From IMG/VR virus record IMGVR_UViG_3300022905_000015, positions 1-52,491 of that record: 52,491 bases of DNA, one strand, 5' to 3'. The position numbers were made by a program, and so were the translations under genes. This DNA comes from a virus. Under the pieces are notes generated by a model. It was given only the letters and a program-made list of their open reading frames with translations. It made no database searches and was not told where the DNA came from. Below are positions 15,368 through 23,937 of this stretch, in pieces (position 1 is the stretch's first letter; every line of letters begins with the position of its first letter).

Positions 15368-17158
15368 ATGACAATTACTGTTGATCATCCAGTCCTAGGT
15401 AAAGTTAAATTTCCTGACACTGCAACGCCTGAGCAGATTAACAATACCCTGCTAAAACTTGGTACTGATCTTTTACCTGAAGGTTCATCAGGTGAAGTAT
15501 TCTTTAATCAAATGGGTGAGGGGCTTGAGTCTTCTATTGAAGGTCTCTCTAATATTACTGGTTTAGGATTCTATGAAGACTCATATGAAGATGAGTTTAG
15601 AAGTAGAGTACAACTAGAGCAGTCTCCTATTGCAGGTTACGGCGGTAACTTCATTGGTAATATGCTTGATCCTGTTACTCTTCCTGCGGCATTCTTAAAA
15701 CCTATTGCATTTGGTAGTAAAGTCCTTACTGGTATAGGTAGAGGTGGCGCGGCAGGTGCGGCAGGTGGTCTTGTTGAGCCAGTGTTTGAAGAGTTTGGTG
15801 ATAGTCGTCTGTTAAACACTACAGTTGGTGGTGTCTTTGGAGGCGCATTAGGTGGTGCATTATCTAAGTTTATTGCCCGCGATATCAAAGTTCCGACAAA
15901 GCAAGACACTGAGAAAGGCGTAGATGCTGCACTTGAAGATGCGGCAGAGGCGGTAGATCCTCCTGTTAAAGTTGCAGATGATGAAGTCATTACTCCTGCG
16001 GCTACACCTACACAAAGAGTAGAGTCTGAACTTGTTACTCAAGCACAAAGAGGACTGAGTCCTGTTGCAAAAGAAACAAGGGATGAGTATCGTGCATTAG
16101 TCCAAGCGGCTAAGGATGCTAAGGCTAAAGTCACACAAGCAGAAGCAGATCTAGCTCGTGCTAAGAATAATGAAAGCCTACGTTTGCGAGCACAACAGAA
16201 ACTTGATGCTATCAAGAAAGACGCAGATAAAATCACAAAGCGTTTGGATGATGTTAAAGCAGGTAACAAAGCACAAGCAAACCTCAATGCATTACGCCGT
16301 GGGGTTATTGACCAACTCAGTCCTGATGTACGTATTAAGTATAATCAAGCCAGAGCAGAAGAAGCAGGTGCTGTTAAAGTTGCAGATGATGTAACAGTTG
16401 AACAACCTACTCCTGTCACAGAAGCACCAGTTACTCCACGTCAAGCACCTCCAACAGATGAAGCAGAAGAGTTTGCTCCGTTACGTATGGGTACTGAGGC
16501 GCGTGAGTCTGCAGGTTCTGCAGGTGTACGTCCTGAACAGCAGTTTGCACAGCAGGTTGCTGAGGGTGTGAATGAAGAAGAGATGGTTGCTACTGCATGG
16601 TCTCTTAAGAACAAACAGCCTGCGGGATCAAAAGGTTTTGATGAAACTGATGCTGATCTAAGGCGTGCGGCAGGACGAGAGAGTGCGGCTGAGGTACGGC
16701 TACGTGATCTCATGGGTCACAAGTTTGGTTCATACACATTCAAAGATAACCCTGAACTAGAAATAGAAGCACGTCAATTAATCGGAGAAGACTACGATAG
16801 TATTGTTGAATGGTTGATGGATTCTGCTCGCAAAGGACGGGTGTTCAATGCACAAGAACAACGAATCTTAGAACCACTGAGGGCGGAAGCAGAGCAACGT
16901 ATACGTGCCACATATAAGGCAATGAGAGAAATGCGTAGACAAGGCTCATTCAGGACTAACAAGTGGACGCAAGAAGAGTATGACTCAGTTATGGAACTAC
17001 AGTTCTACTCTTACATTGCTGATGCAATTGATACCAATGGTACTCGTGCATCCCATGCGTTAAAAGAAATTCAAAACATCAAGATGAAGCGAAAGCAAAA
17101 TGCCGGTAAGATTAAAGCAGGCAAACCAATTGATGATATCTTTGGAGTTAAGTGTTAA
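15368..17158 (+). CDS. Internal virion protein (596 aa)
   Basis: Residues 1-40 hold a small domain (TITVDHPVLGKVKFPDTATP, then EQINNTLLKL) common at the start of podovirus internal proteins. Residues about 115-160 are Gly/Ala-rich and hydrophobic (GRGGAAGAAGGLVEPVFEEF), followed by a long charged coiled-coil region (AKVTQAEADLARAKNN). The C-terminal 100 residues are helical. The stop overlaps the next ATG (TTAATG). Likely part of the ejected core with the following 728-residue protein. No transglycosylase motif found. Confidence 0.6.
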   Translation: MTITVDHPVLGKVKFPDTATPEQINNTLLKLGTDLLPEGSSGEVFFNQMGEGLESSIEGLSNITGLGFYEDSYEDEFRSRVQLEQSPIAGYGGNFIGNMLDPVTLPAAFLKPIAFGSKVLTGIGRGGAAGAAGGLVEPVFEEFGDSRLLNTTVGGVFGGALGGALSKFIARDIKVPTKQDTEKGVDAALEDAAEAVDPPVKVADDEVITPAATPTQRVESELVTQAQRGLSPVAKETRDEYRALVQAAKDAKAKVTQAEADLARAKNNESLRLRAQQKLDAIKKDADKITKRLDDVKAGNKAQANLNALRRGVIDQLSPDVRIKYNQARAEEAGAVKVADDVTVEQPTPVTEAPVTPRQAPPTDEAEEFAPLRMGTEARESAGSAGVRPEQQFAQQVAEGVNEEEMVATAWSLKNKQPAGSKGFDETDADLRRAAGRESAAEVRLRDLMGHKFGSYTFKDNPELEIEARQLIGEDYDSIVEWLMDSARKGRVFNAQEQRILEPLRAEAEQRIRATYKAMREMRRQGSFRTNKWTQEEYDSVMELQFYSYIADAIDTNGTRASHALKEIQNIKMKRKQNAGKIKAGKPIDDIFGVKC

Positions 17159-19344
17159 TGGCAAAGCCAATCATTATTGAAGTAGCGGATGCGTGTAATA
17201 CAAATGTTAATTCGGCTTTAGATTTAATTGACAATACAGATACGTTACTGAGCGAGAAAGCGTTAGGTGTTGCTATTCGCAAAGGGCTGAACAAGGCTAC
17301 TCAGCCTACACGATTTAGGGATATGTTTCTTGAAGGCGTAATCAACGGTTACCTTTCAGGCTTTGGTACTCCTATTGCAAACGCTATCTCTATTGGTGTT
17401 CAAAACTTTACAGCACCAACTCTTGAAGCTATTGGTGCATTGACTGATACGTTGCGTGTAACTAACAGAGCACGTAATGCGGCAGGAGAATTACTTAAAC
17501 CTAATCGTGAACTACGTGATGCTGTTGCTATGTTTGAAGCGGCAATGGAGGGGTTTGGTGCGGACATTATGTTCCTCAAGCAAGGATGGAAGAGTGGTTA
17601 TCCTCTTGATGTAAACAGGTCATCTGCATCTCTTGCACGTCAACTAGGTGTCAGTACAGCAGAAGCGCGTAAGGTAATTATCAAAGAGATTGCCGCAACT
17701 AAAGCGGCAAAAGCATTTGCTGAACCAGACAACACATCCACAATGGATCAATTAACTAAAGGCTTCACTGCTCAAATGCAGAAGGAAGGGTTAAACCCTA
17801 CTGAGTTTGAAGCGTATATGGATGAAGCCTATGATTATATCTCAGGTCATATTCCATCTAAGTTTGGTGGCAAGATTATCCGTTGGCCTACTCGCGCAAC
17901 AGTTGCAATTGATGAGTATGGTAAGGCACGTTTTCGTAGACAGAAGATTGCACAGATGGCATCTGTCAAGGCGCGTGAGGATGAAGCAAAAGGACTTGGA
18001 TCATACCGTGATCTGTATAACCAGTATCGTAAGGACTCATTGAGATCAGTCGATGAAGTTAAGGCTGATGAGATTGAAGAAGTCTTTGGCCGCATGAAGA
18101 TGGATATTGGTAAAGTCTTTGGTCAATCAGATGATGACATGACTCCATACGGTAGCATCAAAGAGTTTGCATTACGTCAGACGTTTCAGTCTCCCTTGTT
18201 CGGTGCGGCTAAAGCGGCACAGGATATTAGACGTGACCATGCATTCGTTGCTTACTTTGTACCGTTCATTAAGACACCATGGAACATCCTAAAAGAAGGT
18301 ACATCATTTGTTCCTGGGCTAGGTTACGCATTACGTCCTGCTTATTTGAAGGGTGCAGTGCCTGTCAAGATGTCTAATGATGAGCTTATTCCTAGACAGA
18401 TTCTAGGGGCTACAATGTTTGCAGGAGTCGGTGCTATGTTTGCTAGTGGTAATATCACTGGCTCTCCTAGAAATGCAGATGAAGCGCAAGCATGGAAGGA
18501 TCAAGGCATTCAACCTTTCTCAATTAAGATAGGGGATAGTTGGGTTTCGTATCAGCGGATTGAACCTATCGCTACAGTGCTTGGTCTTGCGGCTGACTTG
18601 TTACGTCTAACCGATGAGTATGTTCAGAACCCTGATCTTGATGCGTCATTCTTGGATGAAGCGGCAAAGCCTACACTTGTAGCAATCAAGGCAAACATCT
18701 TAAGTAAGTCATTCATGGAAGGGTTCTCAAATATCCTTGAGGTTATGTCAGACCCTGCTCGATATGCTGAATCATTCATGGCATCTACATTACGTCCACT
18801 GTCTCCTGCAGTATTAAACATGGTTGCCCGCGCAACTGATCCATATGAACGTCTTGCAACAACACCCGTCGAGAAGTTACAACAACGCTTCCCGTTCCTG
18901 CGTCAAGACTTACCAGTGGAGTACGGTGCAATTGGAGGTCCGCGTGAGACTAACTTTACACAGGCAGTTACTGGCTTTGGGATTACATCAGGGCCAGAGA
19001 CAATGCTACAACAAGAGCTTGCTGATCTGAACTATACAAAGGGGCGTGTAGGAGATACCATTATGCGCGTTGGTTTAACAACAGCACAGCTTGGTGAGTT
19101 CCGTATGATGTCTGCTGAGATGCTGACTCCTATACTAGATCGCTTTATTAACTCAGCGACATACAGGAATGCAACTAATTCTAGACGTAAGGTACTACTT
19201 GATAAGATTACAGGACAAGTGCAGAACGCAGTGCGTAGGAAATACTTTGCACAGTTGCGGAAGCAAGACCCAGAGGTTGCACGTAAGTTCTACAATCAGG
19301 AGATCTTGAAGAGAGGACTAGAGGAACAAGTACCACTCCGCTAG
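17158..19344 (+). CDS. Large internal virion core protein, gp16-like
   Basis: I choose ATG 17158, overlapping the preceding TAA, rather than a GTG at 17152. This gives 728 residues. The protein is mainly helical, with hydrophobic patches such as ILGATMFAGVGAMFASGNI (about residues 420-438) and conserved-looking phrases FVPFIKTPWNILKEG and SPLFGAAKAAQDIRRDHAF. Similar phrases occur in the long terminal ejection proteins of marine podoviruses. No lysozyme or peptidase motif is seen. It is the last late gene; the palindrome and terminator follow at 19344-19387. Confidence 0.65.
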   Translation: MAKPIIIEVADACNTNVNSALDLIDNTDTLLSEKALGVAIRKGLNKATQPTRFRDMFLEGVINGYLSGFGTPIANAISIGVQNFTAPTLEAIGALTDTLRVTNRARNAAGELLKPNRELRDAVAMFEAAMEGFGADIMFLKQGWKSGYPLDVNRSSASLARQLGVSTAEARKVIIKEIAATKAAKAFAEPDNTSTMDQLTKGFTAQMQKEGLNPTEFEAYMDEAYDYISGHIPSKFGGKIIRWPTRATVAIDEYGKARFRRQKIAQMASVKAREDEAKGLGSYRDLYNQYRKDSLRSVDEVKADEIEEVFGRMKMDIGKVFGQSDDDMTPYGSIKEFALRQTFQSPLFGAAKAAQDIRRDHAFVAYFVPFIKTPWNILKEGTSFVPGLGYALRPAYLKGAVPVKMSNDELIPRQILGATMFAGVGAMFASGNITGSPRNADEAQAWKDQGIQPFSIKIGDSWVSYQRIEPIATVLGLAADLLRLTDEYVQNPDLDASFLDEAAKPTLVAIKANILSKSFMEGFSNILEVMSDPARYAESFMASTLRPLSPAVLNMVARATDPYERLATTPVEKLQQRFPFLRQDLPVEYGAIGGPRETNFTQAVTGFGITSGPETMLQQELADLNYTKGRVGDTIMRVGLTTAQLGEFRMMSAEMLTPILDRFINSATYRNATNSRRKVLLDKITGQVQNAVRRKYFAQLRKQDPEVARKFYNQEILKRGLEEQVPLR

Positions 19345-19360
19345 GTTAACTTGGTTAACC
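19344..19360. promoter_or_regulatory. 17-bp palindromic repeat, copy 1 (GGTTAACTTGGTTAACC)
   Basis: Palindromic arms GGTTAAC/GTTAACC around TTG. It overlaps the last base of the final late gene and sits 12 bases before the terminator hairpin, at the meeting point of the two transcription units. Confidence 0.85.
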
Positions 19361-19365
19361 TCTAA

Positions 19366-19387
19366 AAAGAACCCCGCCGAAGCGGGG
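19366..19387 (-). terminator. Rho-independent terminator of the early operon
   Basis: Read on the minus strand: CCCCGC-TTCG-GCGGGG followed by TTCTTTTT. This is a stable UUCG tetraloop hairpin with a U-rich tail. It lies 22 bases after the last early gene. On the plus strand no T-tract follows, so it mainly serves the leftward unit. Confidence 0.85.
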
Positions 19388-19408
19388 CAAGTTCCACTGG
19401 AGGGTGGT

Positions 19409-19600
19409 TCAGTCGTCAACAAGTCCGTAGACACTGCCGACCATAATCTTTACAAAAGGTATATTGAAGATGTATCCATCAAAGAAGTAGATAGTTGCGT
19501 CTTCTTCTGATTCTCCATGCTGACGACCGTACACAGGCTGTGCTTCCACAGACTCAACAGACAGTCCAAAGACGTGCCAAAAACTAAACTGTACTACCAT
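19409..19600 (-). CDS. Small protein downstream of nrdB (63 aa)
   Basis: The ATG at 19600 overlaps the nrdB stop (ATGGTAG), so translation is probably coupled. The protein has QPVYGRQHGESEEDATIYFF (about residues 20-39) and a hydrophobic end, FNIPFVKIMVG. I recognise no domain. It is the last gene of the early operon, just before the terminator. Confidence 0.55.
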   Translation of the reverse strand: MVVQFSFWHVFGLSVESVEAQPVYGRQHGESEEDATIYFFDGYIFNIPFVKIMVGSVYGLVDD

Positions 19601-20547
19601 CCCCAATCATCTCCATCTAATCCATGTGCATTGTAATCAGTCACTCGCTTCTCAAAGAAGTTACTCATAGAGCTACCTCCAAGAATCTCCTCCATCCACG
19701 GTAGAGGGTTCTCCTTAACCTTCCAGTTTGTCTTGAGACCAAGTTGCAGTAGTCGTCTGTCTGCGAGATAACGAATGTACTGCTTGACATCTGCCGACGA
19801 CAGACCTTCCAAGTCACCCATCTCATACGCAAGATCAATAACCTTGTCTTCAAGTTTGACTGCAGTACGGAACATCTCGTAGATATCTTTCTTGAAATCG
19901 TCGTTAACGATTCGTGGATGTTCATTACAATACTCCCTGAATAACTTAGCCATCCCCTCTGCGTGTTGTGACTCATCACGTACTGACCACTCAACAACAG
20001 TACACATACCCGGCATCTTACCATAGCGTTGATAGTTAAGTAGCATCGCAAATGCTGAGAACAAACTCATACCTTCATTCAACACTGAGCGTGCAATTGC
20101 AAGGGCTGTACCGCTTATAGAAGTTACGTCTAATCCGGACATGAACTCCAGTTTTGCAGACATTTGCTCATACTCTAAGAACGCTGTGAACTCCTCTTCC
20201 GGAAGTCCGAGAGTGTCATTGAGTAAGGCATATGCTCGTTGATGGATGAACTCACGAGAAGCAAAGGCTGTGAGCATGGCTCTAATCTCATTGTTCTTGA
20301 ACTTGGGAATATAATACTCAAGATAGTTTGTTCCAACCGCCACGTCTGTCTGCGTAAATAACCGCAAGATCTGGGTGATATGGTTCTTCTCGCTCTCCGA
20401 TAGTGCGCCTGACTTCCAGTGTGATACATCTGTTTGTAACTCTAACTCATCCTCAATCCAGTGGATACGCTCATGCTCTGTGGCATACGTAACAGCCCAA
20501 GGGTAGTTGAATGGTTTATAACTTTTGCTCTGTTCCTGCAAGCTCAT
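19594..20547 (-). CDS. nrdB: Ribonucleotide reductase class Ia, small (beta) subunit
   Basis: The 317-residue protein carries all expected residues of the di-iron/tyrosyl-radical subunit: Asp68, Glu99 and His102 with radical Tyr106 in EFIHQRAY (E-X2-H-X3-Y), then Glu158 in LNEGM, and Glu192 with His195 in RDESQH. It delivers the radical to NrdA so that ribonucleotides are reduced to deoxyribonucleotides for phage replication. The length is slightly shorter than bacterial NrdB (about 375) but the core is intact. The C-terminus (DGDDWGW) should contact NrdA. No glutaredoxin gene is present, so host reductants are probably used. Confidence 0.95.
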   Translation of the reverse strand: MSLQEQSKSYKPFNYPWAVTYATEHERIHWIEDELELQTDVSHWKSGALSESEKNHITQILRLFTQTDVAVGTNYLEYYIPKFKNNEIRAMLTAFASREFIHQRAYALLNDTLGLPEEEFTAFLEYEQMSAKLEFMSGLDVTSISGTALAIARSVLNEGMSLFSAFAMLLNYQRYGKMPGMCTVVEWSVRDESQHAEGMAKLFREYCNEHPRIVNDDFKKDIYEMFRTAVKLEDKVIDLAYEMGDLEGLSSADVKQYIRYLADRRLLQLGLKTNWKVKENPLPWMEEILGGSSMSNFFEKRVTDYNAHGLDGDDWGW

Positions 20548-20680
20548 ATAGTTGTCTCTCCAGTGTGTCCAGTTTATTGGACAAGTCTATGATTGTGTCG
20601 TATGCGTCATTTAATAATTGTTTATTGAAAGGGTCTATGTCTTTGACCAGTTCAATTCTCTCTAGTATATTGGTTTGCAT
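20516..20680 (-). CDS. 54-aa micro-gene between nrdA and nrdB
   Basis: An open frame of 54 codons fills the gap between nrdA and nrdB and overlaps the nrdB start by 32 bases. ATG 20680 follows AGGGG. The product (start MQTNILERIELVKDIDPF, later IIDLSNKLDTLERQL) is acidic and likely a small coiled-coil helix. Position, direction and full use of the gap support a real gene. Function unknown; it could be a small subunit-interacting peptide, which is speculation. Confidence 0.55.
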   Translation of the reverse strand: MQTNILERIELVKDIDPFNKQLLNDAYDTIIDLSNKLDTLERQLYELAGTEQKL

Positions 20681-20686
20681 AGTCCC

Positions 20687-22444
20687 CTATCCCTGACAAC
20701 TCACACAGACATCATCGTCTTCAAAGTCTTTCAACGCATTACGGTCCACTTTAGTCCCAACCTTCTCCGCTGTAACACCTGCAGTCGTGCGTAAATAATA
20801 TAATCCTTTAAGCCCTTCCTTCCACGCCTTGAGGTGTACCTGATTGACAATAGCCTTGTCAGTACCCGATGGAAAGAACACGTTAACACTCTGCCCTTGA
20901 CATATAAACTCTTGTCTTTTAGCTGAGTGTTCGACAACCCACCCCTGATCGAGTTCAAATGCTGTCTTAAATGTAGCCTTCTCGTCGTCGGATAGGAACT
21001 CCAAGTGCTGTACAGAGCCTTCATTCTCAAGAATACTTTGCCATATCTTCTTGGTGTTCTTTCCTTTGTCATCTAAAAGTTCCTCCAAGTACGGATTGCG
21101 AACAGTATGACTCCCGGCACGAGTACGATGGACAAAGCAGTTGCTAAGACGTGGTTCAATGCTAGCAGAGCACCCACATAGGATACTAGAATTAGCGTTA
21201 GGAGCAATAGCCAACAGATGCATATTTCTAATACCATAACCCACCCCATCAGGACACTCACCACGTCCCACAGCGAGCGAGTACGTGGCCTCAAGTGCTT
21301 GGGATTTGATGTCCTTGAAGAGGTTGTAGTTTTCACTCGCCGCTTGCCATGACTCCCAAGCTATGCCTTTGCCTTGGAGGTAGCCGTGGAAGCCCATTGC
21401 TCCAAGACCGACTGAGCGTTCTCTGTAAGCTGAGTAGACAGCTTTTGATAGTTCTTCTGGTGCGTTGTCAATAAAGAATTGAAGGACGTTGTCCAAGAAT
21501 CTGATAAGGTCTCCAACCATGCCGCTTGATTTCCAGTCATCGTATCGCTCAAGGTTGACTGAGGAGAGGCAACAGACTGCTGTGCGTTCTTCACTTGTTG
21601 CGAGATGGATTTCGTTGCAGAGGTTACTGCCATTAATTGACAGTCCAAGTTTTCTTTGAGCTTCCGGTAAACCTCTTCTGGCTGTGTCGATAAAGTTAAG
21701 GTAAGGACTGCCAGTTCTGAAGCGAGCTTCAAGTATTCGTTGCCAAAGTTTACGAGCTTGGATTGTATCTCTAACAATTCCTGTGTTGGGATCAACAAGG
21801 TTCCATTCTGTTCCATTGATTACACACTCCATAAAATCATCTGTGATATTCACAGCATTAAAAAGATTAAAACATTTGCGGTTGATGTCACCACCAGTCG
21901 CTACTTTAAAGTTGATGAACTCCTCGATATCAGGATGGCTTACGTCTAGGTACGCCGCGTAGCTTCCCTTCCGTGTCTTCCCCTGTTTGTACGCTGTCAT
22001 CTGTGCGTCCACTACTTTCATGAACGGTATCGGTCCCGGTGCTTTGTCGGAGATCCCTCTCACGTCTGACCAATGCCCACCCACACCTCCGCCCTTTACG
22101 GAAAGCCATGCTACTTCACCATTGTGTTCAATAAGGCTGTCAAGAGAGTCAGCCACATAAGTAAGGAAGCAACTAATAGGCAAGCCACTAATCCTTCCGT
22201 TCGGTTCTGGGGCATTAGATAAGACAGGCGACGCAAACATGAACCAACCCTTTGAGGCATAGTCATAAATACGTTGTGCCAAATCCAGATCCCCATCGCA
22301 GTAAGCCACTGCCGCGCGAGCAAACGCCTGCTGAGGAGACTGCTCATGAGCAAGCATATAGTAATCTTGCATGAGCGTAGTCGCTTGGTCACTGAGGCGA
22401 AAGTCTCTTTCATAGTCAATCGTTATCCCAAGGTGTTGAGTCAT
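20687..22444 (-). CDS. nrdA: Ribonucleotide reductase class Ia, large (alpha) subunit
   Basis: I choose ATG 22444 (MTQHLGITIDYERDF), 10 bases after GGAG; an ATG 9 bases upstream is too close to that site. The 585-residue protein has the redox pair Cys92 (LPISCF) and Cys291/292 (VCCLSS), the thiyl centre Cys276 and Glu278 in NLCNEI, Tyr549-Tyr550 in GLYYLRT for radical transfer, and C-terminal CVSC for re-reduction. There is no N-terminal ATP cone, so allosteric dATP shut-off is probably missing, as in many phage enzymes. It works with NrdB encoded 140 bases downstream. Confidence 0.93.
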   Translation of the reverse strand: MTQHLGITIDYERDFRLSDQATTLMQDYYMLAHEQSPQQAFARAAVAYCDGDLDLAQRIYDYASKGWFMFASPVLSNAPEPNGRISGLPISCFLTYVADSLDSLIEHNGEVAWLSVKGGGVGGHWSDVRGISDKAPGPIPFMKVVDAQMTAYKQGKTRKGSYAAYLDVSHPDIEEFINFKVATGGDINRKCFNLFNAVNITDDFMECVINGTEWNLVDPNTGIVRDTIQARKLWQRILEARFRTGSPYLNFIDTARRGLPEAQRKLGLSINGSNLCNEIHLATSEERTAVCCLSSVNLERYDDWKSSGMVGDLIRFLDNVLQFFIDNAPEELSKAVYSAYRERSVGLGAMGFHGYLQGKGIAWESWQAASENYNLFKDIKSQALEATYSLAVGRGECPDGVGYGIRNMHLLAIAPNANSSILCGCSASIEPRLSNCFVHRTRAGSHTVRNPYLEELLDDKGKNTKKIWQSILENEGSVQHLEFLSDDEKATFKTAFELDQGWVVEHSAKRQEFICQGQSVNVFFPSGTDKAIVNQVHLKAWKEGLKGLYYLRTTAGVTAEKVGTKVDRNALKDFEDDDVCVSCQG

Positions 22445-22592
22445 CGAAATCATTCTCCAGTGTATCTTGTTTTTGTTCAATCAGGTCAGAGAACCTGTCA
22501 ACCAAATCTTCAGAGGTGAGTTCTAATGTTTCCATCAGAGTCACCTCATCCAACTGCTTGAGTTTATCTTTAATATCTTCAAGCGTAAGCAT
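22416..22592 (-). CDS. 58-aa acidic micro-gene upstream of nrdA
   Basis: ATG 22592 to TGA 22416, overlapping the nrdA start by 29 bases. The product starts MLTLEDIKDKLKQLDEVTLM and continues ETLELTSEDLVDRFSDLIEQ. It is acidic and helical. The pattern is familiar from small proteins next to replication genes in T7-like phages, but no function is known to me. It is out of frame with nrdA and codes through the GGAG used by nrdA, so translation of the two is likely coupled. Confidence 0.65.
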   Translation of the reverse strand: MLTLEDIKDKLKQLDEVTLMETLELTSEDLVDRFSDLIEQKQDTLENDFDDSTPWDND

Positions 22593-22597
22593 CTATT

Positions 22598-22828
22598 TTA
22601 CCACACTTCTATGAGTTTGTCAAGGTAATGTTTGCACTTTTGTAAGTCTAACACGCCACCTTTATCCTGAAAGCGAGCAATGTATTTGATCACATTACCA
22701 ATTAGGAAACCTTTGAACTGCTCTTCAGTCATCCATTCCTGCATAGCATCCCAAGGCTGTACCTTCTTGTCGGTGTAGTGTGTGCCACCAAGCTGATAGT
22801 TCCTAGCCATCTCATTTAAGTCAGGCAT
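22598..22828 (-). CDS. DUF3310 protein (T7 gp1.7-related)
   Basis: The 76-residue protein has the full DUF3310 pattern: GGTHYTDKKVQPWDAM (residues 14-29), FLIGNVIKYIARF (41-53) and KGGVLDLQKCKHYLDKLI (56-73). In T7 the gp1.7 protein with this domain is a nucleotide kinase and influences nucleotide pools. Here it lies between a phosphoesterase and nrdA, in line with nucleotide metabolism. It overlaps the upstream gene by 8 bases. Confidence 0.85.
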   Translation of the reverse strand: MPDLNEMARNYQLGGTHYTDKKVQPWDAMQEWMTEEQFKGFLIGNVIKYIARFQDKGGVLDLQKCKHYLDKLIEVW

Positions 22829-23582
22829 AACGCTCCCTCAAATAATTGATAGACACTGGCATCTCATCGAACGTACCTTCCATTACCTCATGTAACATCC
22901 AGATACCAGACCATGATCCATTAGTCTGCGGGTTCAGATACTCTTCATCATGTTGATAATAGATACCTGCAAACAGACCAGTGATTCGTTTACCATCAGC
23001 GCGTCGAGCGTAAGAGATACTACGATCCTGTACGTGACCCATCACACATGACATATGTTGCTTATTGATTAGTGCATTAGAAGAACTTACTGGTCTTCCC
23101 ATAACACCACTAACAAAATAATGGCTGTAACAGACACCATCAATAACCACAGGTTGTAAGAAATCATACACTTCCCATCCCATCTCTGTCAAGTACAGAT
23201 CATCAAAGGACATGAGACCTTCTAGCTTAGGGTCTGCATTGATAGCGCGAGCAATACGATACTCATGGTTACCTAATGTAAATACTAAGCGAGGGTTCCA
23301 CTGCTTGTCTTTGTTACGCTTGAGTCTATCTTGTTCCTTACGAATAGGATCAAGGAACTCTTGCATTGCCTCGACACCTGCATTGATGTCATTGATGTAT
23401 CGCCTACCTTCAAACGATTTCTTACCGACATCATAGGTAGATAGACTAGGCATATCAAAATGATCACCGATGTGTACGATTACATCAGGCTTCTTCTCTA
23501 CGGCATATTCTCCTGCCCAACGCAGATGGCTAGTCGGATGATCCGGCTTCACTTGCGTGTCAGGTATGACCATATGTTTCAT
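22821..23582 (-). CDS. Calcineurin-like metallophosphoesterase
   Basis: The 253-residue protein has the ordered metal-binding motifs of the family: Asp8 in PDTQ, GDH (39-41), GNHE (104-107), His154 in YSHYF and GHV (182-184). These bind two metal ions and hydrolyse phosphoesters. In phages such proteins may process DNA ends, nucleotides or cyclic nucleotides; the substrate here cannot be read from sequence. The ATG follows CAGGAG directly after the nuclease gene, and palindromic repeat copy 2 lies 14 bases upstream. Confidence 0.85.
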   Translation of the reverse strand: MKHMVIPDTQVKPDHPTSHLRWAGEYAVEKKPDVIVHIGDHFDMPSLSTYDVGKKSFEGRRYINDINAGVEAMQEFLDPIRKEQDRLKRNKDKQWNPRLVFTLGNHEYRIARAINADPKLEGLMSFDDLYLTEMGWEVYDFLQPVVIDGVCYSHYFVSGVMGRPVSSSNALINKQHMSCVMGHVQDRSISYARRADGKRITGLFAGIYYQHDEEYLNPQTNGSWSGIWMLHEVMEGTFDEMPVSINYLRERYA

Positions 23583-23583
23583 A

Positions 23584-23937
23584 TCAGTCTCCTGTGGTTA
23601 ACTTGGTTAACCTCAACAATTCAAAAAAGTGTTCGGCATCTAAGACTGCGAGAGGTCTTCGTCTGTTTTCTTTAACGATGACAAGTGGCTGTGCATCACC
23701 TCGATTGTTGCACTGGTCAACAAAACGATAGACTCCAACTCTCGCAAGGCTTTTGCATTCGACATCATACGTGAAAGACTTGCGAGCCAGAGGGCTAAGT
23801 TGAACATCACTGCCACTAACACCCATACTGGTTGATCTAACATCATCACTCTCCAGATGCGGGAACGTCTGTAGTATCTGTTCCGCTGTCCATTGTTGTA
23901 GTTTCCTTCCCTTTGCTTTCGCGCTCTGTGTCTTCAC
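23584..23937 (-). CDS. PD-(D/E)XK-type endonuclease (T7 gp3-like role)
   Basis: I choose GTG 23937, 7 bases after GGGAG, giving 117 residues; an upstream ATG at 23991 lies further inside the exonuclease gene. Motifs: KAKGRKLQQWTAEQILQTFP (helix), TSMGVSGSDVQLSP with the metal-binding Asp, and YDVECKSLARVG with the Glu-X-Lys pair, then PLVIVKENRRRPLAVLDAEH. This is a PD-(D/E)XK nuclease arrangement and probably acts on branched or host DNA, as gp3 does in T7. It overlaps the exonuclease gene by 92 bases in another frame. Confidence 0.75.
   Translation of the reverse strand: MKTQSAKAKGRKLQQWTAEQILQTFPHLESDDVRSTSMGVSGSDVQLSPLARKSFTYDVECKSLARVGVYRFVDQCNNRGDAQPLVIVKENRRRPLAVLDAEHFFELLRLTKLTTGD
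23596..23612. promoter_or_regulatory. 17-bp palindromic repeat, copy 2 (GGTTAACTTGGTTAACC)
   Basis: It lies within the last codons of the nuclease gene, read there as LTKLT, and 14 bases upstream of the phosphoesterase start, next to its ribosome binding site. Confidence 0.85.

Noticed and set aside
19366-19387. Terminator for the late operon on the plus strand
   Set aside because: No T-tract follows the hairpin on that strand; the U-rich tail is on the minus strand. The palindrome beside it may still affect late transcripts.
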